Part shown: positions 44,142 to 53,492 of the stretch, piece after piece | Layout: every line of letters begins with the position of its first letter | How positions within the stretch are numbered: the stretch's first letter is position 1 | Source of the DNA: Flavobacterium sp. YO12 | GTDB taxonomy: Bacteria; Bacteroidota; Bacteroidia; Flavobacteriales; Flavobacteriaceae | NCBI RefSeq assembly: GCF_004119495.1 | Contig: NZ_NRQU01000010.1 | Coordinates: 1 to 64,000 of the forward strand | DNA: 64,000 bases | Reading direction: 5' to 3' | Made by a program: the position numbers and the translations under genes | Notes under the pieces: generated by a model | Database searches by the model: none | Seen by the model: the letters and a program-made list of their open reading frames with translations, nothing else | What the model was told of the DNA's origin: nothing

Positions 44142-44330
44142 ACAAATTTGTAAATTTTAATTCTTAACAATTTACACAATTACATGCAATTATTCCAAAT
44201 TTATGGGTAAATAATTGTTTTCTTACTTTTTTTGTTCAGCGGCGAAGACTGCTAGGCACAAAGTTTCTAAAATACATTTAGTAAAAATCTATTGTCTAAT
44301 ACTAATCAAACAACAATATAGTTCTCAAAA

Positions 44331-45281
44331 TTAGAACTTAATATGCGGTAATTTTTCTCCTAAAAGATCTATTTTCTTTTGAAGTTTTGCTAAGAATTTT
44401 TGATGCTGTTCTGATTCAGGATTAAAACTGCGATGACGTAAGCTTTTTTGAATTTCATCTACTTTCTGCATTGCTGAAAAGCTTTCTTGTGAAATACAAT
44501 TCTCACTGAAAAGTTTCCAAATATAATCGATCGCTATTTGATTTGGATGCAACATATCTTCGGCATAAAAACGATAATCACGAAGTTCGTCCATCATAAT
44601 CTCGTATGAAGGGAAATAATTGAAAGTCGAAAGTCGAAAGTCGAAAGTTTGATGCAAAGCTGTAAATAAATGTGACTTGCTTAATTGATTTTCGACAAAT
44701 CCATCTTTTATATGGCGTACTGGTGAAATCGTAAAAATGAAATTGATATTTGGATTTAAAGTATGAATTAAATCGATTGTATTTTGGATGCTTTTCTGGA
44801 TTACATCAACTGATAACAACTCTTTTAAAAATTGCTTTTGAGGCACTTTATGACAATTGGCAACGACTTCATCACTTTCCAAATATCTGTAAATCCACGA
44901 AGTTCCAAAAGTGATAATAATGTGAGTAGCTTCTTTAATTCTTTTGTGTGTTTCTGTAACAGTTTTGTTAAGCGATTCGAGCAATTCTTGTCTGTCTGAA
45001 TTGCTTAAATCAGAATGGACTTCGAAACTATGCCAGCGCTCGTTATGAAAAAAAACATCTTTCTCTGTAAATAAATCTTGCTTACAAACTCTCGCAACTA
45101 TTTTTTCAATTGAAACGGGGTTGAATATAATTCCAAACGGATTTGTTTCATTTTGAAATTTAAAATAATCAAATTTCTCCGCCATATTTTCTGCAAAACA
45201 AGAACCTACAGAAAGTACTTTCGAAGTATAATCAATTGGATTATTACTTTTTGAAATTGGAATTTGGGTTCTGAATTGCAT
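44331..45281 (-). CDS. GSCFA domain protein
   Basis: A 316-residue protein with the namesake motif SVGSCFAENMAEKF (GSCFA at 26-30), followed by TNPFGIIFNPVS and later YFPSYEIMMDELRDYRFYAEDMLHPN. The GSCFA family is a GDSL/SGNH-like hydrolase fold, with the Ser/Cys motif at the nucleophile position and the DMLHPN block resembling the SGNH Asp-His pair. The substrate is not known. An unusual stretch at about residues 210-219 (TFDFRLSTFN) is encoded by a GAAAGTC tandem repeat typical of intergenic DNA. Confidence 0.85.
   Translation of the reverse strand: MQFRTQIPISKSNNPIDYTSKVLSVGSCFAENMAEKFDYFKFQNETNPFGIIFNPVSIEKIVARVCKQDLFTEKDVFFHNERWHSFEVHSDLSNSDRQELLESLNKTVTETHKRIKEATHIIITFGTSWIYRYLESDEVVANCHKVPQKQFLKELLSVDVIQKSIQNTIDLIHTLNPNINFIFTISPVRHIKDGFVENQLSKSHLFTALHQTFDFRLSTFNYFPSYEIMMDELRDYRFYAEDMLHPNQIAIDYIWKLFSENCISQESFSAMQKVDEIQKSLRHRSFNPESEQHQKFLAKLQKKIDLLGEKLPHIKF
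44623..44651. repeat. GAAAGTC tandem repeat inside the GSCFA gene
   Basis: Four copies of GAAAGTC or GAAAGTT in register within coding sequence. The related GACTTTCGACTTT motif occurs in the intergenic repeat at 53298-53443. Confidence 0.6.
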
Positions 45282-45322
45282 GGTTTTTTTATTTAAACAC
45301 GAATTTCACCAATTTTCGCCAA

Positions 45323-45351
45323 TAAAAAAACCAAATACAAAAGTATTTGGT
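45323..45351 (-). terminator. Terminator of the first RHS-like lipoprotein gene
   Basis: ACCAAATAC pairs with GTATTTGGT around AAAA, with a T7 run on the minus strand after the hairpin. Nearly identical to the terminator of the neighbouring paralog. Confidence 0.8.
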
Positions 45352-45378
45352 TTTTCTATAATTAAAGTATGTCTTGAC

Positions 45379-46173
45379 TTAATAAGAATACTCATTTGTT
45401 TCTCTAGCCGTTGTTCCGTCACTTTTGTAATTAGTGATTTTTGACGGATAATTATTTGCATCATATACAATTTCTCTTTTGTATACACGTGCTTTTTCAT
45501 TTGTATAAGATGCTGTATACTTAACAACATTGTTCACAGAGCTAATAGAACCTTCACCTTCACTATGATCTATAAGCAAATTGAATCCCGCAATATTTTT
45601 ATATGGACTGTTTTTATCGTCATATTCATATTGAGCTGTAAATACACTACCTGTTTCCGAATCTGTTTGAACACTTTTAACTAGATTTCCGTTCGCAAAA
45701 GTTAACACTTCAGAATAAATACTCTTTTTTTCTACAGTACCATTAATATTGTAGCGCTCTCTTTTTACTGTTCCATCTGCGTTATGCGTAAATACTATTC
45801 TGCTATTGTATTCACCATTAGGAAATGCTGTTGAAAAGCCTTCTGCATAAGTAGACTCTGTTAGCTTTCCGTTTGTATATTTATAAGTTGTGATGTCACT
45901 AGTAATATCTTTACCGCTTTCAGTATCATAATTAATTTCTTTTACCAAAAGATTACCATCATAAGTATAGTCGGTTCTTCCTGCTTCATCTTTCGTACTT
46001 ACAATCTTATTACCATTGTAAGTAGATATATACGTAGAGTTGTCTGAAGGAAATTCTATATCAGAATATTTAATTGTTTTTGGCAAAATAGCACTTCCTT
46101 CTTGACTATCATCACTTGAACAAGATGTTAAAATTAGTGCCAAAGCACCAAAAAAGCATAATAATTTTTTCAT
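45379..46173 (-). CDS. YD-repeat-like lipoprotein, first of two paralogs
   Basis: A 264-residue lipoprotein (lipobox LILTSC, Cys18). The mature part has short repeats of the kind YTYDGNLLVKE, YKYTNGKLTES, FTHNADGTVKRE, LTFANGNLVKS and YEYDDKNSP. Such Tyr/Asp-Gly repeats look like the sugar-binding or RHS/YD class and probably fold as stacked beta-hairpins on the cell surface. Function unknown. Its neighbour upstream shares layout and about half its motifs. It has its own promoter and terminator. Confidence 0.78.
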   Translation of the reverse strand: MKKLLCFFGALALILTSCSSDDSQEGSAILPKTIKYSDIEFPSDNSTYISTYNGNKIVSTKDEAGRTDYTYDGNLLVKEINYDTESGKDITSDITTYKYTNGKLTESTYAEGFSTAFPNGEYNSRIVFTHNADGTVKRERYNINGTVEKKSIYSEVLTFANGNLVKSVQTDSETGSVFTAQYEYDDKNSPYKNIAGFNLLIDHSEGEGSISSVNNVVKYTASYTNEKARVYKREIVYDANNYPSKITNYKSDGTTARETNEYSY

Positions 46174-46201
46174 TTTGATTTGGTTAAAATTCTTAATGGT
46201 G

Positions 46202-46209
46202 CAAACGTA
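46202..46209 (-). promoter_or_regulatory. -7 element of the first YD-repeat-like lipoprotein gene
   Basis: On the minus strand it reads TACGTTTG, an exact TAnnTTTG match 29 bases before the ATG. Confidence 0.55.
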
Positions 46210-46348
46210 GTATAACCAAATATCAAAACCTTACGGGATTCCACATTAAAAAATACAAATAAGCTTTATATGCTTCGTAATGTACTAATGGCAAACAAAA
46301 TATATAAGCAATTCCTTAGTAAAAAAACATCAAAAAATAAAACAAAGT

Positions 46349-46376
46349 AAAAAAACCAAATACGGAAGTATTTGGT
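46349..46376 (-). terminator. Terminator of the second YD-repeat-like lipoprotein gene
   Basis: ACCAAATAC pairs with GTATTTGGT around GGAA, followed on the minus strand by a short T-run. Same stem as at 45323-45351, implying duplication together with the gene. Confidence 0.8.
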
Positions 46377-46403
46377 TTTGATAAAAGCTAAAACTGTTTA
46401 TAA

Positions 46404-47201
46404 TTAATATGTGTATTCTGTTATTTCATTAACTGTTACACCATCTTGCTTATATAAAGTAGCTTTAGTTGGATATCCTTTATCATTATATTCATAAACT
46501 GTTTTATATGAAGATGAAGCAGCGTCTCCAGAATAAGAATATGAATGCTTAATTAAATTATTGACACTACAATTGTCTGCGTCTATTAATAAATTGTAAC
46601 CTAAAACATTTCTAAATGGATTATTTTTTGCGTCATATTCATAAAGACTTGTTCGAACTGAACTTAATCCAGATGGCTGGTCAGTAGCAACTAACTTAAC
46701 CAAGTTACCATTCTGAAAAGTATATACCTCTGAATAATCATCTTTACTTTCTACTCCTGTTGAAGCATTTATACTGTAAGTCTCTTTTTTAACAGTACCA
46801 TCTAGATTATAAGTATATGTGTATCTACCTTTATATTGTCCAAATGGGTATTTAGACGTAAAGTTTCTTGCATATAATGTAGATGTTAACTTGCCGTTTG
46901 TATAAGAATATGACTCTTCTTCTTCTTTATCACCATTGGTTACATCATATTCTATCATTTTAACAATAACATTGCCTTCATAAGTAAAAATAGTTTTAGT
47001 TTCCTGATCTATAGCGCTTACTATTTTATTACCATCATAAGTAATCGTGGAAGTTGTATTTTCTAAAGGATAATCAGGCTTAGAAAACTTAACTGTTTTA
47101 GGTAAAATTGCAGTTTCTGCTGTTCCTGAATCATTATCATTTGAAGAACAAGATGTAATTGTTAAAATCAAAGCGCCAAAAAGGCATAAAGTTTTTTTCA
47201 T
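46404..47201 (-). CDS. YD-repeat-like lipoprotein, second of two paralogs
   Basis: A 265-residue lipoprotein (lipobox TITSC, Cys18), paralogous to its neighbour. Shared blocks are ILPKTVKFSKPDYPLEN, TSTITYDGNKIVSA, YSYTNGKLTS and VYEYNDKGYPTKATLY. I place the start at 47201 (MKKTLCLFGALILT), not at the longer ORF start 47246, because the -7 element at 47232-47239 puts transcription start after that ATG and because this Met begins a good lipoprotein signal. No known function. Confidence 0.78.
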   Translation of the reverse strand: MKKTLCLFGALILTITSCSSNDNDSGTAETAILPKTVKFSKPDYPLENTTSTITYDGNKIVSAIDQETKTIFTYEGNVIVKMIEYDVTNGDKEEEESYSYTNGKLTSTLYARNFTSKYPFGQYKGRYTYTYNLDGTVKKETYSINASTGVESKDDYSEVYTFQNGNLVKLVATDQPSGLSSVRTSLYEYDAKNNPFRNVLGYNLLIDADNCSVNNLIKHSYSYSGDAASSSYKTVYEYNDKGYPTKATLYKQDGVTVNEITEYTY

Positions 47202-47231
47202 AATTAAAAATTTATAGTTCATAATATTTTG

Positions 47232-47239
47232 CAAAAATA
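47232..47239 (-). promoter_or_regulatory. -7 element of the second YD-repeat-like lipoprotein gene
   Basis: On the minus strand this reads TATTTTTG, an exact TAnnTTTG match. It lies inside the longer ORF and so decides the start codon at 47201. Confidence 0.6.
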
Positions 47240-47384
47240 ATGACACATAAATCTGAAATTTAGAAGCATAAGTCTTTTAAGTATCAAAATAAGACAACAT
47301 ACACCTTGATAATTAGATTATAACAGCAAACAAAATTTACATTTTTAATAACAAAAACCAACTTCACAAACTAAAACAATTCCT

Positions 47385-47392
47385 TACTTTTG
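47385..47392 (+). promoter_or_regulatory. -7 element of the ABC exporter gene
   Basis: TACTTTTG is an exact TAnnTTTG match 28 bases before the ATG at 47420, which is the start of the out-of-frame N-terminus of the transporter. Confidence 0.6.
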
Positions 47393-47478
47393 CATCTTCC
47401 ACTTTTCTAAAAATCATCTATGAAATTATTATATTCTTATATAATCAAACATAAAATGCTCTTATTTTTGCTTTGATT

Positions 47479-49164
47479 ATGGCCTCTATAAACATTTGTT
47501 TCAGTTTATCAGACTCTATTATTACGGGTAAATTAATGCAGGACTGCGGTGTTGGACTGGCAAAATATAAAGGAAACGAAATGGCGTTTATAAAATCGTT
47601 ATCCTTCTGGCTTGGACTTTCGCTCGCTGCCGCGATGATTTCCAGAATTACCAAAAACTTTCAGGATTATTTTACCAATGTCGTAATTCAAAGAACCGGC
47701 GCTCAAATGTATACGGACGGAATTAAGAAATCGCTCGATTTACCATATGCTGAATTTGAGGATCAACGAAGCGGTGAAACTTTGAGTAAATTAACCAAAG
47801 TTAGAACTGATTCTGAAAAGCTGATTACACTTTCAATTTCCTTGATTTTTCAAACGATCATCGGATTCATATTTGTAATTGTTTACGTAGCTAGAATCGA
47901 TTTTCGTATTTCAATCATCTTTTTAATTACAGCTCCAATTATTGCTTTGGTAAGTTCTTATCTCGGTAAAAAAATTAAAGTTGTTTCTAGAAAAATAGTG
48001 AATCAAACTAATGCTTTGGCTGGTTCTACAACGGAGAGTTTACGAAATATCGAATTGGTAAAAAGTCTAGGTTTAACGTATCAAGAAGAGAAACGTTTGA
48101 ATTTAAATACATTCAAAATTCTGCAGTTGGAATTGGAAAAAATCCGTTTTATTAGAAGTTTGAGCTTTATTCAAGGAACAACAGTTCATTTTTTAAGAAC
48201 TTGCGTCGTTTTTACGTTGTATTATTTCTTATTTGGTAATAAAATTATTGTGGGTGATTTACTAACGATGGTATTTTTTACTTTTTTCATCTTTGGTCCA
48301 CTGCAAGAACTTGGAAACTTTATTATTGCGGTTAATGAAACGAAAGTTTCTATGGAGAATTTCAAAACATTATTAAGCGCTCCGAAAGAATTCCGACCGA
48401 AAAACCCTAAACATGTTGGAGCTATTCAATCTTTATTATTTTCGAATGTAAGTTTCAAACATAGAACGGCAAAATTTAAAGCGGTTGAGAATATTAACTT
48501 TGAAATAAAACAAGGGCAGACTGTTGCTTTTGTTGGTCCGTCGGGCTCAGGAAAAACCACTTTAGTAAAATTATTGGTTGGTTTGTATACACCCGCAGAA
48601 GGTCGAGTTCTTTATAATGATATTGATTCCACCGAAATTGATTTACTTGATTTACGAAAACAATTAGGGTTTGTCACACAAGATGCACAGTTATTCTCAG
48701 GAACTATTCGTGAAAATTTATTGTTTGTAAAACCAAATGCAACCGACGAGGATTTATACGATGCTTTAAAACGTGCAAGCTGCGACAAACTTCTTAAGCG
48801 TGCCGAAGATGGTTTAAACACTACTATTGGCGAAGGCGGGATCAAAGTTTCAGGTGGAGAAAAACAACGTTTATCTATCGCCAGAGCGATTCTTAGAAAC
48901 CCAAATTTATTGATTTTTGATGAAGCAACTTCCGCTTTGGATTCGATTACCGAAGAAGAAATTAATGCGACAATCCGAAATATTTCAGATAAAAACAGAA
49001 TAACAGTTTTAATCGCACACCGTTTATCAACCGTAATGCATGCTGATAGAATTTTTGTTTTGGAACAAGGTAAAATCATCGAGCAAGGCAAACATGATGA
49101 TTTGATTGTGGAGAAAGGGCTGTATTATGCAATGTGGCGCCAACAAATTGGGGAACGAAAATAG
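47479..49164 (+). CDS. ABC exporter, fused permease and ATPase (N-terminus frameshifted)
   Basis: A type I ABC exporter half-transporter. The membrane domain (about 1-290) is followed by the ATPase with Walker A VGPSGSGKTT, signature VSGGEKQRLSIARAIL, and Walker B LLIFDEATSALD, then AHRLST. The open frame begins only at TTG 47473 or ATG 47479. The ATG at 47420, placed just after a promoter, opens a frame encoding MKLLYSYIIKHKMLLFLL before a stop at 47474-47476. Adding one base in the T5 run at 47465-47469 joins the two frames and completes the first membrane helix. So the true gene is probably 47420-49164. Substrate unknown. Confidence 0.88.
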   Translation: MASINICFSLSDSIITGKLMQDCGVGLAKYKGNEMAFIKSLSFWLGLSLAAAMISRITKNFQDYFTNVVIQRTGAQMYTDGIKKSLDLPYAEFEDQRSGETLSKLTKVRTDSEKLITLSISLIFQTIIGFIFVIVYVARIDFRISIIFLITAPIIALVSSYLGKKIKVVSRKIVNQTNALAGSTTESLRNIELVKSLGLTYQEEKRLNLNTFKILQLELEKIRFIRSLSFIQGTTVHFLRTCVVFTLYYFLFGNKIIVGDLLTMVFFTFFIFGPLQELGNFIIAVNETKVSMENFKTLLSAPKEFRPKNPKHVGAIQSLLFSNVSFKHRTAKFKAVENINFEIKQGQTVAFVGPSGSGKTTLVKLLVGLYTPAEGRVLYNDIDSTEIDLLDLRKQLGFVTQDAQLFSGTIRENLLFVKPNATDEDLYDALKRASCDKLLKRAEDGLNTTIGEGGIKVSGGEKQRLSIARAILRNPNLLIFDEATSALDSITEEEINATIRNISDKNRITVLIAHRLSTVMHADRIFVLEQGKIIEQGKHDDLIVEKGLYYAMWRQQIGERK

Positions 49165-49171
49165 TTTTTCT

Positions 49172-49215
49172 AAAGGTTCTGAGGTGCTAAGATGCTAAGG
49201 AACTGAGATTTTAAG
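49172..49215. repeat. CTAAG-type repeat (reverse orientation)
   Basis: GAGGTGCTAAGATGCTAAGG and following bases are the reverse complement of the CTTAG-type repeat. Lies after the ABC exporter. Confidence 0.5.
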
Positions 49216-49245
49216 TTTTTTAAACAATCGAACACACGTACTATT

Positions 49246-49348
49246 TGTCATTTCGACTGAAAGGAGAAATCGCACTAATATATCGACAAAGATTGGCGAC
49301 TTTCTTTTACGGATTTCCGCGTGTGATTTCTCCTTCGTCGAAATGACA
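49246..49348. repeat. TGTCATTTCGAC imperfect inverted repeat
   Basis: The arms at 49246-49275 and 49321-49348 pair apart from a small bulge. Same family as 35579-35678, again between convergent genes. Confidence 0.7.
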
Positions 49349-49375
49349 CGAAATGAGAAAACACTATAAATACAA

Positions 49376-49407
49376 AACCCGACAGATTTTTAAAATCTGT
49401 CGGGTTT
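49376..49407 (-). terminator. Terminator of alaS
   Basis: ACCCGACAGATTTT and its complement form a near-perfect stem. The same ACCCGACAGAT stem is used after lysS at 19588. Confidence 0.8.
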
Positions 49408-49420
49408 ACTTTTATAAAAA

Positions 49421-49458
49421 ACTCAGAACCTTAGTATCTTAGATTCTTAGCACCTTTA
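49421..49458. repeat. CTTAG-type degenerate tandem repeat
   Basis: CAGAACCTTAGTATCTTAGATTCTTAG-like units between the alaS terminator and stop codon. Confidence 0.5.
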
Positions 49459-49460
49459 AA

Positions 49461-52100
49461 TTATTTAACAAAATCAACCGCTTTAGCCAAAGCCTCAGCA
49501 ATTCCATCAACATTTTTACCTCCTGCAGTTGCAAAGAAAGGTTGACCTCCTCCTCCACCTTGGATATATTTTCCTAATTCGCGAACCACTTGTCCAGCGT
49601 TTAAGTTTTTGGTGGCAACAACTTCTTTAGAAATATAGCACGTTAACATTGGTTTACCTTCGTGAGCTGTAGCGAAAACTACAAAAAGATTATTATAAGA
49701 ATTACCCAACTCATAAGCTAAATCTTTTGCTCCTTCTGGATTTAAATCTACTTGCTTCGCTAAGAATTGTACTCCGTTGATTTCTTGTAATTCTTTAGCC
49801 AAATCCGCTTTCATGTTTTTAGCCTTATCTTTCAATAAAACCTCCAATTGTTTTTTCAATTGAGCGTTTTCGTCTTGTAATGCCTGAATCGCTTTTACAG
49901 GATCTTGAGCGTTTTTAAGTGCTTCTTTAATTTCACTAAAAGAAACAGCTTGCGACTCAAAATACTCTTTTGCAGCTTCACTTGTAATGGCTTCAATTCT
50001 TCTAATTCCTGATGCAACTGCTCCTTCTGAAACAATTTTAAAATGCCAGATATCAGATGTATTTGCAACGTGTGTTCCTCCGCATAATTCAACTGAATCA
50101 CCAAATTTAATCATACGAACTAAATCGCCATATTTCTCTCCAAATAAAGCGATAGCACCTTCTTCAAGAGCTTGATCTTTTGGAATTGCTCTTTTCTCGA
50201 TTAATGGCAGACTTTCACGAATCCTTGCATTTACGAAATTCTCTACTTCTACCAATTCCTCGTCACTAACTTTAGAAAAGTGTGAAAAGTCAAAACGTAA
50301 TGAAGAATTACGAACCATCGAACCTTTTTGCTCAATATGAGTTCCTAAAATTTTTCTCAAACCTTGGTGCAATAAATGCGTAGCCGAGTGATTTGATGAA
50401 GTTTTAGCTCTTTGTGTAGCATCAACAACAGCATTAAAAGCACCTGTAATATTTTCAGGCAGTGATTTTGCTAAATGTATCGTTTGGTTATTCTCTTTTT
50501 TAGTGTCAATGATATAAATAATATCTCCATTTTGAGATTCTAAATATCCTTTATCTCCTGTTTGCCCTCCGCTTTCTCCATAAAATGGAGTTGCATTGAA
50601 AACCAATTGGTAAATTTCACCATCTTTTACACTGTCAACTCTACGGTATTTAGTGATTTTTACCTGATGAGATAATCTATCATATCCTATAAACTCCTGA
50701 ATATCATCTTCAACAATTACGTTCCAGTCTCCAGCTGTTACTTTTGATGCAGCACGAGATCTTTCTTTTTGTAATTGCAATTGTTCCTGGAATCCTGCTT
50801 CATCTAATTTCAATCCTTTTTCAGAAAGAATCAAAGCTGTTAAATCGATTGGAAAACCATAAGTATCATACAATTCGAATGCTTTTTTACCATCGATTGT
50901 ATCTCCTTGATTATTTAAAATTACAGCGTCTAAAAGAATCAAACCTTGATCTAATGTGCGTAAGAAAGAGTTTTCTTCTTCACGGATAACATTTGAACAA
51001 AGCGCTTTCTGCGTTCTGATTTCTGGGAAAGAATCTCCCATTTGCTCGCTTAAAGTTTCAACCAATTTATAAATAAACGGCTCTTTTGTGTTTAAGAATG
51101 TAAATCCGTAACGAATAGCACGACGTAAAATTCTACGAATTACGTATCCAGCTCCAGTATTAGATGGCAATTGTCCATCGGCAATAGCAAAAGCTACGGC
51201 ACGAACGTGATCTGCAATTACACGAATCGCAATATTCATTTTATTTTGCTCATCACTAATATCCGTTACGTCATTAGTTGTATATTTTGATCCTGTAATA
51301 GTTTCGATTTCTCTAATTAAAGGCATAAAAACATCAGTATCATAATTTGATATTTTTCCTTGTAAAGCCATACACAAACGCTCAAATCCCATTCCGGTAT
51401 CAACGTGTTGTGCAGGAAGTTTTTCTAGAGAACTGTCAGCTTTACGATTGAATTCCATGAATACATTATTCCAGATTTCAACTACTTGAGGGTGATCATT
51501 ATTTACTAAACTTTTTCCTGAAACTGCAGCTTTTTCTTCTGGAGTACGTAAATCAACGTGAATTTCAGAACAAGGTCCGCATGGCCCTTGATCTCCCATT
51601 TCCCAGAAATTATCTTTTTTATTACCAAGAATAATTCGGTCTTCGTCGATTAAAGTTTTCCAAATATCCCAAGCTTCTTGATCAAAAGGAACATTATCTT
51701 CTTTACTTCCTTCAAAAACAGAAACATAAAGATTCTCTTTTGGAATTTTATACACTTCTGTCAATAATTCCCAAGCCCAGTTGATTGCTTCTTTCTTAAA
51801 GTAATCACCAAAAGACCAGTTACCTAACATCTCAAACATGGTGTGGTGGTAGGTATCGATACCAACCTCTTCAAGATCGTTATGTTTTCCTGAAACACGA
51901 AGACATTTTTGCGTATCGGCGATTCTTGGACTTTTTGGCGTTCCATTACCTAAGAAAAATTCTTTAAACTGGGCCATTCCCGAGTTATTGAACATTAAGG
52001 TTGGATCGTCTTTAAGTACAATAGGAGCCGAAGGAACAATTGTATGTCCTTTACTCTCAAAAAAATCTAAAAATTGTTTACGTACGTCTTGTGATTTCAT
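49461..52100 (-). CDS. alaS: Alanyl-tRNA synthetase
   Basis: Charges tRNA-Ala and edits mischarged serine or glycine. The 879-residue protein has the class II core (about 1-250, with [16 protein letters not shown] and [13 protein letters not shown]), the tRNA-recognition helices, the editing domain with the zinc motifs [13 protein letters not shown] and CGGTHVANT, and a C-terminal C-Ala oligomerisation domain ending in a Gly-rich [15 protein letters not shown]. It is complete. The leader between promoter and ATG holds repeat sequence. Confidence 0.98.
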   Translation of the reverse strand: MKSQDVRKQFLDFFESKGHTIVPSAPIVLKDDPTLMFNNSGMAQFKEFFLGNGTPKSPRIADTQKCLRVSGKHNDLEEVGIDTYHHTMFEMLGNWSFGDYFKKEAINWAWELLTEVYKIPKENLYVSVFEGSKEDNVPFDQEAWDIWKTLIDEDRIILGNKKDNFWEMGDQGPCGPCSEIHVDLRTPEEKAAVSGKSLVNNDHPQVVEIWNNVFMEFNRKADSSLEKLPAQHVDTGMGFERLCMALQGKISNYDTDVFMPLIREIETITGSKYTTNDVTDISDEQNKMNIAIRVIADHVRAVAFAIADGQLPSNTGAGYVIRRILRRAIRYGFTFLNTKEPFIYKLVETLSEQMGDSFPEIRTQKALCSNVIREEENSFLRTLDQGLILLDAVILNNQGDTIDGKKAFELYDTYGFPIDLTALILSEKGLKLDEAGFQEQLQLQKERSRAASKVTAGDWNVIVEDDIQEFIGYDRLSHQVKITKYRRVDSVKDGEIYQLVFNATPFYGESGGQTGDKGYLESQNGDIIYIIDTKKENNQTIHLAKSLPENITGAFNAVVDATQRAKTSSNHSATHLLHQGLRKILGTHIEQKGSMVRNSSLRFDFSHFSKVSDEELVEVENFVNARIRESLPLIEKRAIPKDQALEEGAIALFGEKYGDLVRMIKFGDSVELCGGTHVANTSDIWHFKIVSEGAVASGIRRIEAITSEAAKEYFESQAVSFSEIKEALKNAQDPVKAIQALQDENAQLKKQLEVLLKDKAKNMKADLAKELQEINGVQFLAKQVDLNPEGAKDLAYELGNSYNNLFVVFATAHEGKPMLTCYISKEVVATKNLNAGQVVRELGKYIQGGGGGQPFFATAGGKNVDGIAEALAKAVDFVK

Positions 52101-52110
52101 GTTTTATAAT

Positions 52111-52217
52111 GAGATAATTTGAAAATGTGTCAATTAGATAATACGACAATTAAATAATTAAAAATAATTCTTAAACAATAATTATCTAATTGTCACATTA
52201 TCTAATTATCTAATTGC
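52111..52217. repeat. AATTAGATAAT repeat block upstream of alaS
   Basis: Contains a 27-base copy (52116-52142) identical to 28402-28428, and several inverted ATTATCTAATTG units. It lies in the alaS leader. Confidence 0.65.
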
Positions 52218-52257
52218 TTTATCTTGAAAAAAAGCCCCGAACAACTGAAACATTTAC

Positions 52258-52265
52258 TAATTTTG
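52258..52265 (+). promoter_or_regulatory. -7 element of the M23 peptidase gene
   Basis: TAATTTTG is an exact TAnnTTTG match 47 bases before the ATG. Confidence 0.5.
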
Positions 52266-52290
52266 TTCGACTAACTACTTTTACAAGCTG

Positions 52291-52298
52291 CAAAAATA
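52291..52298 (-). promoter_or_regulatory. -7 element of alaS
   Basis: On the minus strand this reads TATTTTTG, an exact TAnnTTTG match. It would give an alaS leader of about 185 bases that includes the repeat block. Confidence 0.5.
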
Positions 52299-52312
52299 GG
52301 GTATTTTAAAAT

Positions 52313-53290
52313 ATGGCGAAAGTAAAATATTATTACGACTCAGAAAATCTGGCTTATACAAAAATAAAAACCAGAAAAAGGATTAAATTCGGCTATGCTA
52401 TGCTGTTTTTATTGGCTTCGGCGTTATTTGGTTTTTTAGTTTTTGTAGTTCTGCTTAATACTCCTTATTTTGAAACTCCAAAAGATCGTTTACAAGCACG
52501 AGAAATCGAAAATCTAAAACTGCATTATTCTATTTTGAATAAAAAATTGGAGGAAATTGACGCTGTTGCTGCAGCACTAGAAGATCGAGACAATAATATT
52601 TACAGAGTTTATTTTAATAAAGCTGAAATTCCAGATTCTATTAGAAAAGCAGGGTTTAGAGATCCTGAAAGATATAAAATATTAGAAGGATACAATAACT
52701 CGCAATTGGTTCTAAACACCACGAAACGAATCGATAAACTTTCAAAAGAGCTGGCTATTCAATCTAAATCATTAGATGAAATATTAAAATTGGCAAGTAC
52801 AAAAGGAAACTTATTATTAGCCATTCCGGCAATTCAGCCCGTTCAAAATGAAAGTCTAAAAAGAGTTGCATCTGGTTTTGGATATCGAATTGATCCTTTT
52901 ACGAAAGTGAGAAAAATGCACAACGGAATGGATTTTACTGCCAGCACAGGCTCTCCCGTTTTTGCCACTGGAGACGGTGTTGTTGAAAGAGCTGACGCCG
53001 CTGCATCTGGATTTGGAAATCATGTTGTAATCAGGCATGGTTTTGGTTATGAAAGTTTGTACGCTCATTTAAGCAAGTACAATTGCAGACCGGGGCAAAA
53101 AGTAAAAAGAGGAGATATAATTGGTTATGTAGGAAGCACCGGAAGATCTGAAGGACCGCATTGCCATTATGAAGTTCATAAAGATGGTAAAGTCGTAAAT
53201 CCGTTGAATTTTTATTACGGAAACATTTCTGCAGTCGAATATGTTGCGATTTCTCAAATGGCAAACCAAGAAAATCAGTCATTAGATTAA
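52313..53290 (+). CDS. M23 family metallopeptidase
   Basis: A 325-residue membrane-anchored peptidoglycan endopeptidase. One N-terminal helix (about 26-48, FGYAMLFLLASALFGFLVFV) is followed by a coiled-coil-like region (about 60-180) and the LytM/M23 domain (about 190-310). The zinc ligands are in MHNGMDFTA (His and Asp) and HCHYEVHKDG (His), with SLYAHLSKY supplying the additional His. All ligands are present, so it is predicted active rather than an EnvC-like inactive form. It heads the run of genes before the MerR regulator. Confidence 0.92.
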   Translation: MAKVKYYYDSENLAYTKIKTRKRIKFGYAMLFLLASALFGFLVFVVLLNTPYFETPKDRLQAREIENLKLHYSILNKKLEEIDAVAAALEDRDNNIYRVYFNKAEIPDSIRKAGFRDPERYKILEGYNNSQLVLNTTKRIDKLSKELAIQSKSLDEILKLASTKGNLLLAIPAIQPVQNESLKRVASGFGYRIDPFTKVRKMHNGMDFTASTGSPVFATGDGVVERADAAASGFGNHVVIRHGFGYESLYAHLSKYNCRPGQKVKRGDIIGYVGSTGRSEGPHCHYEVHKDGKVVNPLNFYYGNISAVEYVAISQMANQENQSLD

Positions 53291-53297
53291 CATACGG

Positions 53298-53443
53298 TAG
53301 TCAAAAGTTGTAAAGTTGTAAAGTCATAAAGTTGTTACCGATGTTGACTTTGTGCTTTTTTTTAAACATACCCAGTGGGTGAAAATAAAAAAACAAATGC
53401 AGGACTTTAAAAACTTTATGACTTTTGACTTTCGACTTTAGGG
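53298..53443. repeat. AGTCATAAAGTT/GACTTTCGACTTT inverted repeat
   Basis: Perfect 12-bp arms at 53322-53333 and 53412-53423, with further AGTCAAAAGT and GACTTTCGACTTT units outside. It lies between the M23 and MerR genes. Confidence 0.6.
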
Positions 53444-53492
53444 TTCCACTCTAAAAAGTACTATTTTTGAAATAAATTAGAAAGAAAAAAAC

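Noticed and set aside
46404-47246. A longer start for the second YD-repeat-like lipoprotein.
   Set aside because: The -7 element at 47232-47239 lies inside that extension, and the lipoprotein signal peptide begins at 47201.
49172-49458. Regularly spaced CTTAG units considered as a CRISPR array.
   Set aside because: The units are about 10 bases, degenerate and without unique spacers of 30-40 bases; no cas genes are present.
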